A DNA stretch of 40,686 nucleotides from CAZUVM01 sp964623885 (GCA_964623885.1 CAZUVM010000054.1:1-40686), one strand, 5' to 3'. Shown: positions 31,959 to 40,686, counted from the stretch's first letter. Notes: generated by a model not told the origin, from the sequence alone. A program made the numbers and translations.

Positions 31959-33797
31959 ATGAAACGAATACCGCTGCTGGTTTGCGCCGCTTTGATCTGC
32001 CTTGATTCATCGGGTGCCGATGAATTCTCCATACCACCGAAGGACAGTCCCGACCTGGCCTGGTGGCGCGAATCCATGGAGACGCACGATGAGCGCATGT
32101 CCTGGTGGCGCGAAGCACGCTTTGGGATGTTCGTGCATTGGGGCATTTATTCATCGCTCGGTAACGAATACCGCGGACGCAAAGGCGGCACTTATGCCGA
32201 GCACATTCAGCGTGTGTTGAAGATTCCCATTCCGGAGTACCGGAAGGAAGTTGCGGGCATGTTTAATCCTACAAACTTCAATGCCGACGAATGGATAAGA
32301 ACAGCCAAACAAGCGGGCATGGGCTACTTCGTCATCACCTCAAAACACCACGACGGCTTTGCCATGTGGCCGTCTCGGGTGAGCGCTTACAACCTGACCA
32401 ACTGCACGCCGTTTAAGCGCGACCCGCTCGGCGGGTTGCGCGATGCTTGCCGCAAATATGGGCTCAAATTCGGCTTTTATTACTCGCAGGCGTTCGACTG
32501 GGGTGAAGAAAACGGCGCCGGCAATGACTGGGATTACCAAAACCCCGGAGGCGACAAGCTCATTGGCGGACGCAACTGGTGGGAAACCCGGCCGGATCTG
32601 CTGCCCCAAAGGCGAAAGTATGTGAATGAGAAAGCCATTCCCCAACTACAGGAATTGATCAAGCTCTACGATCCGGACATTCTGTGGTTCGACACCTCAA
32701 GCAAACTGCCGCCCTCGGAAAACCTGCGCATTATGAAAGCCGTGCGCGCCGCCAGTCCACGCGTCGTTATCAACGGCCGGTTGGCAGGGGGTCTGGGCGA
32801 TTATGTGTCCACGACCGATCGACCGGCTGAGTTTGCGCCACACGAGGGTGATTGGGAGGGAATACCGACCACGAACGAATCCTATGGTTGGAATAGATTC
32901 GATCACAGCCACAAGCCCGCGTCGCATTTCATTCAACTGCTCGCCAAAGCGGCCGCGCGCGGCGGCAATCTCCTGATGAATGTGGGTCCCATGGGTGATG
33001 GCCGGATGGATCCCAAAGACGTGGCAATTCTCGAGGGCATCGGGACCTGGTGGAAAACCAACGGCGAATCAATCCGCAGCACCACGCGCACGCCCCTGCC
33101 TGTCCAAGCCTGGGGCGAGTCTACCCGGAAGAACAACACTCTTTATCTGCATGTGTTCCAGTGGCCGAGCGAAGGGCGGCTTGTTATCGGCGGACTGAAA
33201 TCGGACGCAACGAACGCCAGATTGCTGGCGGAGTCGTCCAAACCCCTTTTCATTAAACGAGTGGGTCCATTGGACCTCAGCATCGTGGGCCTGCCTTCCG
33301 CCGCACCGGATCCGGTGGATACCGTTATTGCTGTTGAATGCAGCGGAAATATCGAAACGGATGATCGGCGTTTGCTGCAACCCTCGTTTCGCACCGAGGT
33401 ACTGCGCGTGTTTGATGCTCAATTGAACGGCAAAGGGCTGAAGTTCGGTCCCGGTAAAGTGCAAGACGCGCATGTGACCGGCTGGACCAACGCTCGCCAA
33501 TCAATCACCTGGCCGGCCCGACTCGATCAGCCTGCCACCTTTTGGGTTGGCATCACTTATGACGCTGCAACCGACGCGGCCGGCTCGCCGTTCACCGTCG
33601 CCTTTGGTTCACAGTCGCTGACGGGACATGTGACCGGGGGGCTCATGCAGACCAACATGCTGGGCCAGGTGTCCCTCAAGGCAGGCGAGTTTACGATCGA
33701 GCTTTCCTCCGCGGGCGATCATGACAGTGAGATCATGCGTCCGCGCGGCGTGGTGCTGAACCGAATCGGAAACCCAAAGTTGCAGGAGGAGAGGTAA
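31959..33797 (+). CDS. Alpha-L-fucosidase, GH29 family
   Basis: A 612-aa exported fucosidase releasing alpha-L-fucose from glycans. It has a short signal peptide (IPLLVCAALICLDSSGA, about 4-20). The catalytic barrel has FGMFVHWGIYSSLG, FNPTNFNADEWI, VITSKHHDGFAMWPS (His130, His131), FGFYYSQAFDW, and the nucleophile Asp245 in DILWFDTSSK. GNLLMNVGPMGDGRMD lies later in the barrel. The C-terminal 200 residues form beta-sandwich domains. The ATG at 31959 has GGAGG five bases upstream, a clear ribosome binding site. It is convergent with dxs, with six bases between stops. No sulfatase lies next to it. Confidence 0.93.
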   Translation: MKRIPLLVCAALICLDSSGADEFSIPPKDSPDLAWWRESMETHDERMSWWREARFGMFVHWGIYSSLGNEYRGRKGGTYAEHIQRVLKIPIPEYRKEVAGMFNPTNFNADEWIRTAKQAGMGYFVITSKHHDGFAMWPSRVSAYNLTNCTPFKRDPLGGLRDACRKYGLKFGFYYSQAFDWGEENGAGNDWDYQNPGGDKLIGGRNWWETRPDLLPQRRKYVNEKAIPQLQELIKLYDPDILWFDTSSKLPPSENLRIMKAVRAASPRVVINGRLAGGLGDYVSTTDRPAEFAPHEGDWEGIPTTNESYGWNRFDHSHKPASHFIQLLAKAAARGGNLLMNVGPMGDGRMDPKDVAILEGIGTWWKTNGESIRSTTRTPLPVQAWGESTRKNNTLYLHVFQWPSEGRLVIGGLKSDATNARLLAESSKPLFIKRVGPLDLSIVGLPSAAPDPVDTVIAVECSGNIETDDRRLLQPSFRTEVLRVFDAQLNGKGLKFGPGKVQDAHVTGWTNARQSITWPARLDQPATFWVGITYDAATDAAGSPFTVAFGSQSLTGHVTGGLMQTNMLGQVSLKAGEFTIELSSAGDHDSEIMRPRGVVLNRIGNPKLQEER

Positions 33798-33803
33798 GGA
33801 GCC

Positions 33804-35795
33804 TCAGGCTACGCTGGTCAGATGCAATGGCGAAACTGCTTCCTCTGCGAATTCCGCGCGGACTCGCGCCACGGTATTTTCGACGGTTAACCCGTACTTT
33901 TTGCGCAGGTCATCGACGTTCGAACCATGCTCGATGAATTGGTCCGGCCAGCCGACCTGGACGACCGGTGTGGTAATCCGTTTCTCATTAAACAGCTCTA
34001 GCACAGCGCTGCCGTAACCGCCCATAACGACGTGATCTTCAAGGGTCACTACCACTTCGGCTGCGCGGCCAAAAAACTCTGTCACACCGGCGTCCAAAGG
34101 TTTGACAAATCGAGGATTGATGATGGCCACGTCGTAACCTTCCGTGGTCAACTGCGCCGCCGTTCGGCGCCCCAGTGACAGCATGTTGCCGAGCGGAAAT
34201 AACGCTACCTTGCGCCCGCCATTATCCGAGAAGCTCTGAATGATTTCCGCTTTGCCGACATCGAGCAGTCGGGGTTGCTCCTTGATCGCGACGCCTTCGG
34301 CAGGCCCGCGCGGGTAACGGATGAACACCGGATGGCGTTCATGAGTCGCGGTGAACATCATGTCCACTAGTTCATCTTCATCCTTTGGGGCCATCAGAAC
34401 GCAGTTGGGAACGTGCCGCGCGTAGGCGATATCGAACAAACCGTGGTGCGTCGGCCCGTCCTGGGGCGAGAGGCCCGCGCGATCCATGCAAAAGATCACC
34501 GGCAAATCCTGCAGCGCCGCGTCGTGCACGATGCAATCGTAAGCGCGCTGAAGAAAAGTGGAGTAGATGGCGCAAACCGGGTGGAATCCCATGGTAGCCA
34601 TGCCGCAAGCAAACAGGACGGCGTGTTCCTCAGCGATACCCACGTCGTAATAACGATTGGGCATCGCCTTTTCGAGGATCTTCAAGCTGGTCCCGCTGGG
34701 CATGGCCGCAGTGATGCCGACCACCGTATTGTCGCGCTGGCACAGCTTCACCATCGCCTGGCCGAATACATCCTGCCAATTCGGTGGAGTTCCGGGCTTG
34801 GTTGGCAGGGTGGCGCCAGTGCTGACATCATAGGGCCCGAGCCCGTGAAACTTTTCCGGGTTCTTCAGCGCGGCTTCGAAACCCTTTCCCTTTTTCGTCA
34901 AAACATGAATGACAATCGGATAATCGCACGTCTTGGCGAATTCGAGCGTGCTGATCAATAGCGGGAGATTGTGACCGTCGATTGGGCCCAGGTAACGCAA
35001 GCCCATCTCTTCGAAAATCAAGCTGCTGCCATAACCGCCGCGGCCATCCGCATCCAACTCGTTCCGGGCGGTGGGCTGCAGCCCCACTTCCGTCAGTGCC
35101 CCTTTAAATCCTTCCTCAGCCTTGTGCGCCAATTTCAGGGCCACTTCGCCCTTAGGCAGGCGCCGCAGGAACCGCTCGAAGTCGCGCGCCAGCTTATTGT
35201 AGGAAGGATGCGTGATGAGTTTGTTAAGGTAGCCCGAAATGGCGCCGACGTTCTTGGCAATACTCCATTCATTGTCGTTGAGGATGCCAATGAAGCGCTT
35301 GGTCGTCTGGGCGACGTTGTTGAGCGCCTCGAAGGAAATACCGTTGGTCAGCGCGGCGTCGCCGAAGATAGCCACGACGTTTTCGTCGCTGCCACGCTGG
35401 TCGCGCGCGGCGCAAATGCCGAGCGCGGCAGAAAGAGCGGTGCCCGCATGGGCTGCGCCGTAGCAATCGTGCTCGCTTTCGGAGCGCAGCGCAAAGCCGC
35501 TAAGTCCGCCGGTGCTGCGGATCGTTCCGAATCGATCCCGCCGGCCGGTCAGCAGTTTGTGCACGTATACCTGGTGGCTGACGTCCCAGATGAACTTGTC
35601 TTTCGGCGTGTTGAAAACGTAATGCAGCGCCAGGGTCAACTCAACGACTCCAAGGTTGGGGCCCAGGTGGCCGCCGTTCCGCGACAGCACGGTGATGAGT
35701 TCCTGTCGCAACTCTTGCGCGAGGATCTGCAGCTTGTCCAGGCTCAGTTTCTTGACTTGCGCCGGACTGTCCATCGTTTCGAGATACTGGCTCAT
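33804..35795 (-). CDS. dxs: 1-deoxy-D-xylulose-5-phosphate synthase
   Basis: A 663-aa thiamine-diphosphate enzyme joining pyruvate and glyceraldehyde 3-phosphate in the first step of the MEP isoprenoid pathway. The motifs are the N-terminal KFIWDVSHQVYVHKLLTGR, GDAALTNGISFEALNN (ThDP/Mg site, G-D-A), and GPIDGHNLPLLI. IAEEHAVLFACGMATMGFHP contains the catalytic Glu, and DGPTHHGLFDI is in the transketolase pyrimidine domain. The C-terminal domain is complete. It belongs to the xseB-dxs pair, with 54 bases between them, a frequent order in bacteria. Confidence 0.97.
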   Translation of the reverse strand: MSQYLETMDSPAQVKKLSLDKLQILAQELRQELITVLSRNGGHLGPNLGVVELTLALHYVFNTPKDKFIWDVSHQVYVHKLLTGRRDRFGTIRSTGGLSGFALRSESEHDCYGAAHAGTALSAALGICAARDQRGSDENVVAIFGDAALTNGISFEALNNVAQTTKRFIGILNDNEWSIAKNVGAISGYLNKLITHPSYNKLARDFERFLRRLPKGEVALKLAHKAEEGFKGALTEVGLQPTARNELDADGRGGYGSSLIFEEMGLRYLGPIDGHNLPLLISTLEFAKTCDYPIVIHVLTKKGKGFEAALKNPEKFHGLGPYDVSTGATLPTKPGTPPNWQDVFGQAMVKLCQRDNTVVGITAAMPSGTSLKILEKAMPNRYYDVGIAEEHAVLFACGMATMGFHPVCAIYSTFLQRAYDCIVHDAALQDLPVIFCMDRAGLSPQDGPTHHGLFDIAYARHVPNCVLMAPKDEDELVDMMFTATHERHPVFIRYPRGPAEGVAIKEQPRLLDVGKAEIIQSFSDNGGRKVALFPLGNMLSLGRRTAAQLTTEGYDVAIINPRFVKPLDAGVTEFFGRAAEVVVTLEDHVVMGGYGSAVLELFNEKRITTPVVQVGWPDQFIEHGSNVDDLRKKYGLTVENTVARVRAEFAEEAVSPLHLTSVA

Positions 35796-35849
35796 ATTCG
35801 GAATGAAATGATAATCACTTAATGAGTCGGGATCATGAAAGGACCGAGT

Positions 35850-36149
35850 TCAGCCGTTAGCCGGGAATGTTTCCGGGCTTTCCTGCAGCACCACAGGTTT
35901 CAGTTTAAATTCCCCCGCCGCCGTTTTCTCCAATTGCTGGATCTTCAGTTCGGCTTCGGCGAGCTTCTCCTGGCAGACTTTGGCCAACCGCGTGCCTTCC
36001 TCATACCTGGTCAGCAGGGTTTCCAGCGGCAGATCTTCCCCTTCCATCGCATCCACAATGCTTTCCAACTTCTTCAAAGCCTCTTCAAAGGACGGACTAT
36101 CGGCTTTGGCGGGAGAGTTCGCGCCCGCGTTCTTTGAGACACTCGGCAC
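35850..36149 (-). CDS. xseB: Exodeoxyribonuclease VII small subunit
   Basis: A 99-aa helical protein, the small subunit that wraps the XseA large subunit of exonuclease VII. The conserved SFEEALKKLESIVDAMEGEDLPLETLLTRYEEGTRL arrangement lies at about 20-55. The following EKLAEAELKIQQLEK coiled coil is equally typical. It is longer than the usual form at both ends. The large-subunit gene xseA is not next to it. It precedes dxs in the same direction; the 129 bases between it and the LysR stop hold no gene. Confidence 0.95.
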   Translation of the reverse strand: MPSVSKNAGANSPAKADSPSFEEALKKLESIVDAMEGEDLPLETLLTRYEEGTRLAKVCQEKLAEAELKIQQLEKTAAGEFKLKPVVLQESPETFPANG

Positions 36150-36278
36150 AACGGAAAACGTATGACATCAGGCGGCGTGCGTCTAGCATCGAGTATGGTT
36201 CTCCCTCCCCACGAGTCAAGACACAAAGCGTGTCCCCCGAGCAGGGTGAATTCCACCATCGCCTGCGGCTGGCTGCCC

Positions 36279-37157
36279 CTATTCCTTTTCCTTGAGCATC
36301 GCCAGGAACTTTTTCATCGCCGGCGAGAGCACTTTGCCCTTGCGGTAAATGGCCGCCATTTGGCGCAGCGGATTGCCTTCGATGCGCACCGCGACCAGTG
36401 TGCCGTCGGCAACTTCCTGACGCACCGTTTCTTCAGGCACAACCGCTACCCCCGAGTCAATTTCCACTGCCCGCTTTATGGTCTCGATGTTATCGAATTC
36501 GCGCGCGTGCTCGACTTTGACGCCATGGTCCTTAAGCAGCCTGTCGACGGCTTTACGAGTCGGCAAATCCGGATCGAAGCTGATGAGGCGTTGGCCGCCG
36601 AGCGCCTTTAGTTTAATGCTCTTGGATTTGGCCAAAGCGTTTTGCGGATTACAAATCAGCACCAGAGGATCGGTGTGCAACGGCACGATTTCGACCCGGG
36701 AATCACGCTCAGGAAACACCACCAGGCCGATATCGACGATATTGCCGATGACGTCCTCGTAAACCATATTTTCCCGGCGGTACTGGACGTGCAACCGGAC
36801 GGTCGGGAAATCTTTCAAATACTGTTTTACATAAGGGGGTAGATCGTGCAGCCCGATGCTGTAGATCGCCGACACCCGCACGTCGCCGGAGATATCGTTC
36901 TTGAGCTCCTGCATTTTGCTGTGAATCGCATTGTAGTTTTGCAGGATGCGTTTGCTGAAGTCGTACACCACCTCGCCTTCCGAAGTGAGCCGGAAATTCT
37001 TCTTGCTGCGCTCGATGAGGAGCGCCTTGAACTGCTTCTCGATAGCGCTGATGGTCTGGCTAACGGCGGATTGGGTCACGCCGTTGATGCGGGCCGCCTG
37101 GGTAAAGCTTTGGCTCTCCGCCAGGTCGCAAAACTGTTTTAAGCTTTCAAATTGCAT
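36279..37157 (-). CDS. LysR family transcriptional regulator
   Basis: A 292-aa regulator. The N-terminal winged helix-turn-helix runs from MQFESLKQFCDLAESQSFTQAA through NGVTQSAVSQTISAIEKQF, where QSAVSQTISAIE is the recognition helix, and FRLTSEGEVVYDFSKRIL. The effector-binding part starts near DVRVSAIYSIGLHDLPPYV, with RRENMVYEDVIGNIVDIGLV and SGVAVVPEETVRQEV. The ATG at 37157 gives the normal length, while an open frame upstream to 37373 adds 72 residues with no domain. It is divergent from the secreted transglutaminase-like gene at 37450, so that gene and itself are the most natural targets; the effector is unknown. Confidence 0.92.
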   Translation of the reverse strand: MQFESLKQFCDLAESQSFTQAARINGVTQSAVSQTISAIEKQFKALLIERSKKNFRLTSEGEVVYDFSKRILQNYNAIHSKMQELKNDISGDVRVSAIYSIGLHDLPPYVKQYLKDFPTVRLHVQYRRENMVYEDVIGNIVDIGLVVFPERDSRVEIVPLHTDPLVLICNPQNALAKSKSIKLKALGGQRLISFDPDLPTRKAVDRLLKDHGVKVEHAREFDNIETIKRAVEIDSGVAVVPEETVRQEVADGTLVAVRIEGNPLRQMAAIYRKGKVLSPAMKKFLAMLKEKE

Positions 37158-37449
37158 ATCAGGAGAGAATAAGAAAAACGCTTTGTCGTCAAGAAGCTTT
37201 AATTCTATTTCGAAGACAAAAAAGCGACCCGGCCTTTCGACCAAGTCGCCTCGCACGAGTTCTCCCGCCAGAGAGCCGGGCGGGGCTTGAGTCATTCCGT
37301 AACCAAGCTCGACAACCGCTCCAAAGCCGGGCTCACCTCGTGCTGCACCAATATAGACCCAAGCGTATGACATTCAAGTCGCGAGCAGGGTTCGAAATTG
37401 ATTTAGGGATCGCCTGGCCGCTTAAGCTTGAGATAACTTCGGCACAGTG
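37158..37449. promoter_or_regulatory. divergent intergenic region between the LysR gene and the secreted protein gene
   Basis: This is the longest gap of the window (292 bases) and should hold both promoters and, by family habit, the LysR binding sites. An AT-rich stretch lies at about 37158-37220. A CCCGGC near 37230 is matched by GCCGGG near 37275 as weak inverted arms. I could not assign exact operator or promoter hexamers. Nothing else is seen. Confidence 0.4.
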
Positions 37450-40125
37450 ATGTTACGTCGGCATTTCAGTTCTGGTGGCACGAAATGGCGCAATCGGTCG
37501 GTGGCATTTGTCTTTCTGCTCGCGCTGCCGGTGATGGCGGAGCTCTGCAACTTGAAGGTGGTTACGGATGCATCACCCGATTATAGCGATCTGTCCAGCC
37601 TGCTTCATAGCGTCACTTCCAAGTGGGCTACACCTGAGGAGAAGTGCTGGGCCCTGTTTTACTGGAACCACATCGGACGCCGCCAAACCGCGCCGATGCT
37701 GCTACATGGAGTGGAACTCACCGATCCCATACGACAGTTCAACGATTACGGTTATACCATGTGCAGCACGATTTCCGGAATCAATTGTGCGCTGTGGCAT
37801 AACCTGGGCTTGCCGGCCAGGTTTTGGGATATCTCCCTGCACACCGTTCCGGAAGTTTTCTACGAAGGCCGCTGGCATATGTACGACAATTCCATGTCGG
37901 CGCTCTACACATTGTGCGATGGGACAACGATTGCCGGCGTGGAGGACATCGGCAAGGAGGGTGCCTGTGCCGCTTCAGGCGGACTGGTTGAGCCAGGGCA
38001 CATCGCCAAATATCACTGCCTTTATGCCGGCGGCCCGAATGGCTTTCTCACCGGAGCCGACACCCAGCGATCGCTGGACGAGGAGGCGCACTGCTTCAAT
38101 ACCAATGCGTTAAAATACCGGTACTACTATTTCAATTGGGACTACGGCCACCGTTACGTCCTGAACCTGAAACCCAACGAAATCTACGCGCGCTACTACC
38201 ACCGGCTTGGGGACTCCGAGGGTTTTTACGTGCCCAACCATGGCCATGACCCCGATGACCGGTACGCGCTTCGCGGCAACGGGACCTGGGTATACGAGCC
38301 AGGCTTCGCCACGCCTGATTGCCTTCGGCAGATTCACAGCGCGACCAATATCGCGGTTGAACAGGGCTGGTTACTGCCGGCGAAAGCAGGCCAGCCGGCG
38401 ATAGCAACTTTCAAGGTTCAGGGAGCTAACGTGATCACGAGTCAGCGGATTAAGGCGGCATTCTTCTTGGGTTCAAAGGCCGACGCCGCCGGTCTGGCCG
38501 TGAGCACTGACAACGGCTTGCATTGGCGGGAGGCATGGAAAACCAACGGCACGGGCGAGGCGCAAGCCGAGCTGAATCTTCAGAATGAGGTGAATGGAGC
38601 TTACGAAGTGTTGATCCGGGCCACGCTGCAAGCTTCAGCCACCCCGAGTAATGCGCGACTGCTGAGTTTTGCTGCGCAGACCACTACCATGCTTAATGCC
38701 AAAACTCAGCCCAGACTGAATTTAGGTCGTAACATGGTTTACGTGGGCGCAGGCGATCCGATGGAATCGATCGTCTTTTGGCCGGAGCTGCAGGGAGGTA
38801 ATTACAAGGAACAGATTATTGAGGAAAGCAACATTGGCTGCGCACGCAATCATCCAGGTTTTCAAGGGACCATTTACCCGGCAACCGCCCAGCAGGATGC
38901 CTGGCTCGTCTACCGGATCGATGCACCGAGCGACATCATGCGGCTGAACTTTGGCGGCCGGTTTCATAACCGCGCGATGGGCAGCCACGTTGACTTGCTT
39001 TACTCAATGGATGCCGGCCAGACCTGGATAAAGAGCTGGTCCTTGCGGCGAACCACGCCGCCCTGGGATGTCATCCACTACGAAACCGTGCAATTGCCGC
39101 GCGGTCATCGATCGGTTTGGGTGAAGTATCTGCTCAACTCGCGCGAGCCCACACCCGACGGCTGCAGCATCTTCGCCGTGCGCATGGAAGCGAATTATGC
39201 ACCGATGGACACTTCGTTCAAACCGGTCCAGGTAACCTTCAATTGGTCTGAGCGGCAAACGGACTATTCGCTGGTGGAGCGTAGTCACACGCAGACCATC
39301 ACCCGGCTACCGTTCAAATATACCATCGATGTTCGCGGCGAAGACCACCCGGTAATGAACTGGTTGAGGATCAACCTGGAAGGTGCTGTGCCGAACACGC
39401 AAGACGGTTATTCTGATCGAAAAGACTCGGCTGGCGAAAAGTTCATTCCCCGGCGGGAGATCTGCGGTCACAACCTGGCGCTGGGAAAAGCTTACACCTT
39501 ATCGATTCCTTCGGGAACGAATTGGGGCGCCGGGGATCCGGACGGCAAGAAACTCACCACCGGCGCGGGCGGCCCATCTTATGCCGGCGGGACTTCTTAT
39601 CGGTCAGGCGTGATCTGGGAGCCCAAAGCGAACCCGGTGGTAACCCTCGATCTCGGGTCGCGCCAGACTTGTGCCAGCTTCGGCATGAACCTGCACGGGT
39701 ATCCCTGGTGGGACGCACTGAAGGGCCAGAACAAGGACCAGGTCGAAGTCCGCGTCTCCCAGGATGGGCAAGATTACCAACCGATCGGTTTTCTCAAAAT
39801 GAACCTCAAATGGAAGGATCTCCCGGTAAATTATATGTGGCCCGATGACGAGACTATGACCTCGGGCACGTTTCGGTTCGTTCCGGAGAAACCTATGACA
39901 GCGCGATACGTCCAATACCGAATCACCAATCGACGCATTTTTGCTTGTTGCGGGCTTGAAGTGCTCGACTCCATCCGCCACGAGCCGTTTGATTTGCGAG
40001 TGGCATTGCCCGACGAAGCCGGTCCAATTACCAGTGTGGTCCCCTACGATGACGGCGCGTCCGGGTCCGGTGTGCCGGATACCACACCCAGGAAGAGCGA
40101 GCATCCAAAAACGCGGAAGCAATAA
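37450..40125 (+). CDS. Large secreted protein with transglutaminase-like and discoidin-like domains
   Basis: An 891-aa exported protein. The signal peptide is RSVAFVFLLALPVMA, cut near residue 30. Residues about 60-160 look like a transglutaminase-type cysteine-protease fold: Cys105 in GYTMCSTISG, LGLPARFWDISLHTVPEVF with His131, and GRWHMYDNS with Asp146 form a plausible Cys-His-Asp triad. The middle part has repeated beta-sandwich stretches with sialidase-like phrases (LLYSMDAGQTWIKSW). From about 670 a discoidin/F5-8C-like domain is seen (VTLDLGSRQTCASFG, MTARYVQYRIT). Function is unknown; it may act on peptides or peptidoglycan linked to glycans. The ATG at 37450 follows a GTG at 37447 in the same frame. 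Confidence 0.75.
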   Translation: MLRRHFSSGGTKWRNRSVAFVFLLALPVMAELCNLKVVTDASPDYSDLSSLLHSVTSKWATPEEKCWALFYWNHIGRRQTAPMLLHGVELTDPIRQFNDYGYTMCSTISGINCALWHNLGLPARFWDISLHTVPEVFYEGRWHMYDNSMSALYTLCDGTTIAGVEDIGKEGACAASGGLVEPGHIAKYHCLYAGGPNGFLTGADTQRSLDEEAHCFNTNALKYRYYYFNWDYGHRYVLNLKPNEIYARYYHRLGDSEGFYVPNHGHDPDDRYALRGNGTWVYEPGFATPDCLRQIHSATNIAVEQGWLLPAKAGQPAIATFKVQGANVITSQRIKAAFFLGSKADAAGLAVSTDNGLHWREAWKTNGTGEAQAELNLQNEVNGAYEVLIRATLQASATPSNARLLSFAAQTTTMLNAKTQPRLNLGRNMVYVGAGDPMESIVFWPELQGGNYKEQIIEESNIGCARNHPGFQGTIYPATAQQDAWLVYRIDAPSDIMRLNFGGRFHNRAMGSHVDLLYSMDAGQTWIKSWSLRRTTPPWDVIHYETVQLPRGHRSVWVKYLLNSREPTPDGCSIFAVRMEANYAPMDTSFKPVQVTFNWSERQTDYSLVERSHTQTITRLPFKYTIDVRGEDHPVMNWLRINLEGAVPNTQDGYSDRKDSAGEKFIPRREICGHNLALGKAYTLSIPSGTNWGAGDPDGKKLTTGAGGPSYAGGTSYRSGVIWEPKANPVVTLDLGSRQTCASFGMNLHGYPWWDALKGQNKDQVEVRVSQDGQDYQPIGFLKMNLKWKDLPVNYMWPDDETMTSGTFRFVPEKPMTARYVQYRITNRRIFACCGLEVLDSIRHEPFDLRVALPDEAGPITSVVPYDDGASGSGVPDTTPRKSEHPKTRKQ

Positions 40126-40140
40126 CCGTCCAAAGATGGG

Positions 40141-40311
40141 TTAAGCTCCGCGCGCGCAATGGCGCACCGCGTTGCGGAAAACCTGACGCGCCCACTCGCA
40201 CTGCTGAGCCTTTTTCGGCAACTGCTGCAACTCGAGCAATGCCGGCATGGGCTGACCTAACTTGAGCCAGAACTCCGCACTCTTGATTCGCAGTCCATGA
40301 TTCAATCTCAT
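40141..40311 (-). CDS. Small TPR-like protein
   Basis: A 56-aa helical protein, with RIKSAEFWLKLGQPMPALLEL followed by QLPKKAQQCEWARQVFRNAV. The A-E-F-W-L-K-L-G pattern with a second helix is the layout of one tetratricopeptide unit. I have seen similar small proteins in Verrucomicrobiota, with unknown function. The ATG at 40311 gives the best fit; the frame is also open to an ATG at 40347 and to a GTG at 40392. It is convergent with the secreted protein gene and lies downstream of ilvD on the same strand, with a hairpin repeat between. Confidence 0.5.
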   Translation of the reverse strand: MRLNHGLRIKSAEFWLKLGQPMPALLELQQLPKKAQQCEWARQVFRNAVRHCARGA

Positions 40312-40402
40312 CTGCTTCGCTCTGGCTTTCACTTGGTTAGCGCCCATTTTTCGCCCGAGAGCGGGATCTCCAGCAATGGGGTCTATTACCACTGAAGAGA
40401 GG

Positions 40403-40458
40403 GAAACCCGAGATCCGAAAACCGGCGCACTCAGCCCGACTTTCGGAATTCGGGTTTC
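40403..40458. repeat. inverted repeat of CCGAAA heptamer type, downstream of ilvD
   Basis: The 18-base arms 40403-40420 (GAAACCCGAGATCCGAAA) and 40441-40458 pair with two mismatches around a 20-base loop. More TTCGGCCTCGG/TTCGACCTTCGG-type units follow to 40495, at the ilvD stop. The left arm matches the repeat at 8548-8572 except for one seven-base unit. It may act as the ilvD terminator. Confidence 0.65.
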
Positions 40459-40494
40459 GGGCTTCTTTCGGCCTCGGTCTTCGACCTTCGGACT

Positions 40495-40686
40495 TCAGAT
40501 ACTAAGGATGCCACCCTGGCTGGCATTACTGACCAGCTTTTGGTAGCGGGCGAGCCAACCATTGAGGTCGCGTTTTACCGGCTGCCAGTTTTGCTTGCGC
40601 TGGAGCAGTTCGGGCTCGGGGACCAGCACGTCGATCCGGCGGTTCGGGAAGTCGATCCGCAGCTTGTCGCCATTGCGAAGCAGTCC
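40495..40686 (-). CDS. ilvD: Dihydroxy-acid dehydratase (partial, C-terminus only)
   Basis: The last 63 codons of an IlvD/Edd family dehydratase, entering from the right edge in frame. Family C-terminal motifs are GDKLRIDFPNRRIDVLV, LLQRKQNW and NGWLARYQKLVSNASQGG, typical of dihydroxy-acid dehydratase, an Fe-S enzyme of branched-chain amino acid synthesis. The related phosphogluconate dehydratase Edd shares this fold, so ilvD is the likely but not proven identity. The stop is TGA at 40495-40497 on this strand. Confidence 0.88.
   Translation of the reverse strand, partial: GLLRNGDKLRIDFPNRRIDVLVPEPELLQRKQNWQPVKRDLNGWLARYQKLVSNASQGGILSI

Noticed and set aside
31959..33797. Link between fucosidase-released sulfated glycans and the dsr operon
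   Set aside because: There is no sulfatase, sat or apr gene in the window, so a sulfate-supply connection cannot be supported.
37158..37373. 72-residue N-terminal extension of the LysR regulator
   Set aside because: The helix-turn-helix domain starts at Met 37157 as in all LysR proteins; the upstream residues show no domain and occupy the divergent promoter gap.

Overview
The window reads as a chromosomal segment of a Gram-negative heterotroph with anaerobic respiratory capacity, most likely a member of the Verrucomicrobiota (Pedosphaera/Limisphaerales-like). This placement is an inference from gene content: a DUF5069 protein, secreted multidomain glycoside hydrolases, an octaheme cytochrome fused to HEAT/TPR repeats, a small protein with a KSAEFWLKLG motif, and many palindromic intergenic repeats. 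No rRNA or tRNA gene is present to confirm it. Genes are dense on both strands, and no gene-free stretch exceeds 300 bases.

Layout. 1-2063 (minus): the 5' part of atpB (F-ATPase subunit a, running off the left edge), a GNAT acetyltransferase and a cupin. 2176-9674 (plus): a GT39-like membrane glycosyltransferase, DUF5069, a secreted GH30-LamG-Ig protein, and a DegT aminotransferase plus Gfo/Idh/MocA dehydrogenase pair. 9930-13516: a 55-aa DUF5670 protein, an unknown membrane protein, an SDR, a lipoprotein, and an apparently 5'-truncated SYLF gene. 13604-19247: the octaheme cytochrome, a YebC-family regulator, and a secreted hydrolase-like protein. 19321-22906 (plus): xylB, thiH, thiS, and a lipid-A-synthase-N-terminal (LAB_N) membrane protein ending in a zinc ribbon.

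22941-29498 (minus) is the centrepiece: a compact dissimilatory sulfite reductase operon, dsrA-dsrB-dsrC-dsrM-dsrK-ferredoxin-SQR-like flavoprotein. DsrAB would reduce sulfite (or run in reverse). DsrC carries the product as a trisulfide on its two conserved C-terminal cysteines. DsrMK would recycle DsrC using quinol, and the ferredoxin and flavoprotein are probable electron partners. DsrA carries an unusual N-terminal CxxC...CxxC domain on a Ser/Thr/Pro-rich linker. The operon is preceded by a leader with a perfect 12-bp inverted repeat, two near-perfect palindromes and a possible 40-codon ORF. sat, aprAB, dsrD, dsrEFH, dsrL and dsrJOP are not in the window, so direction (sulfite reduction versus sulfur oxidation) cannot be decided here.

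29782-40686: a divergent LarA-family protein, a DUF4410-like lipoprotein, a GH29 alpha-L-fucosidase, a run on the minus strand of a LysR regulator, xseB and dxs, a large secreted transglutaminase-like/discoidin-like protein, a small TPR-like protein, and the 3' end of ilvD at the right edge. The secreted hydrolases point to polysaccharide degradation. Many intergenic gaps carry palindromic repeats, several recognisably of the same families.
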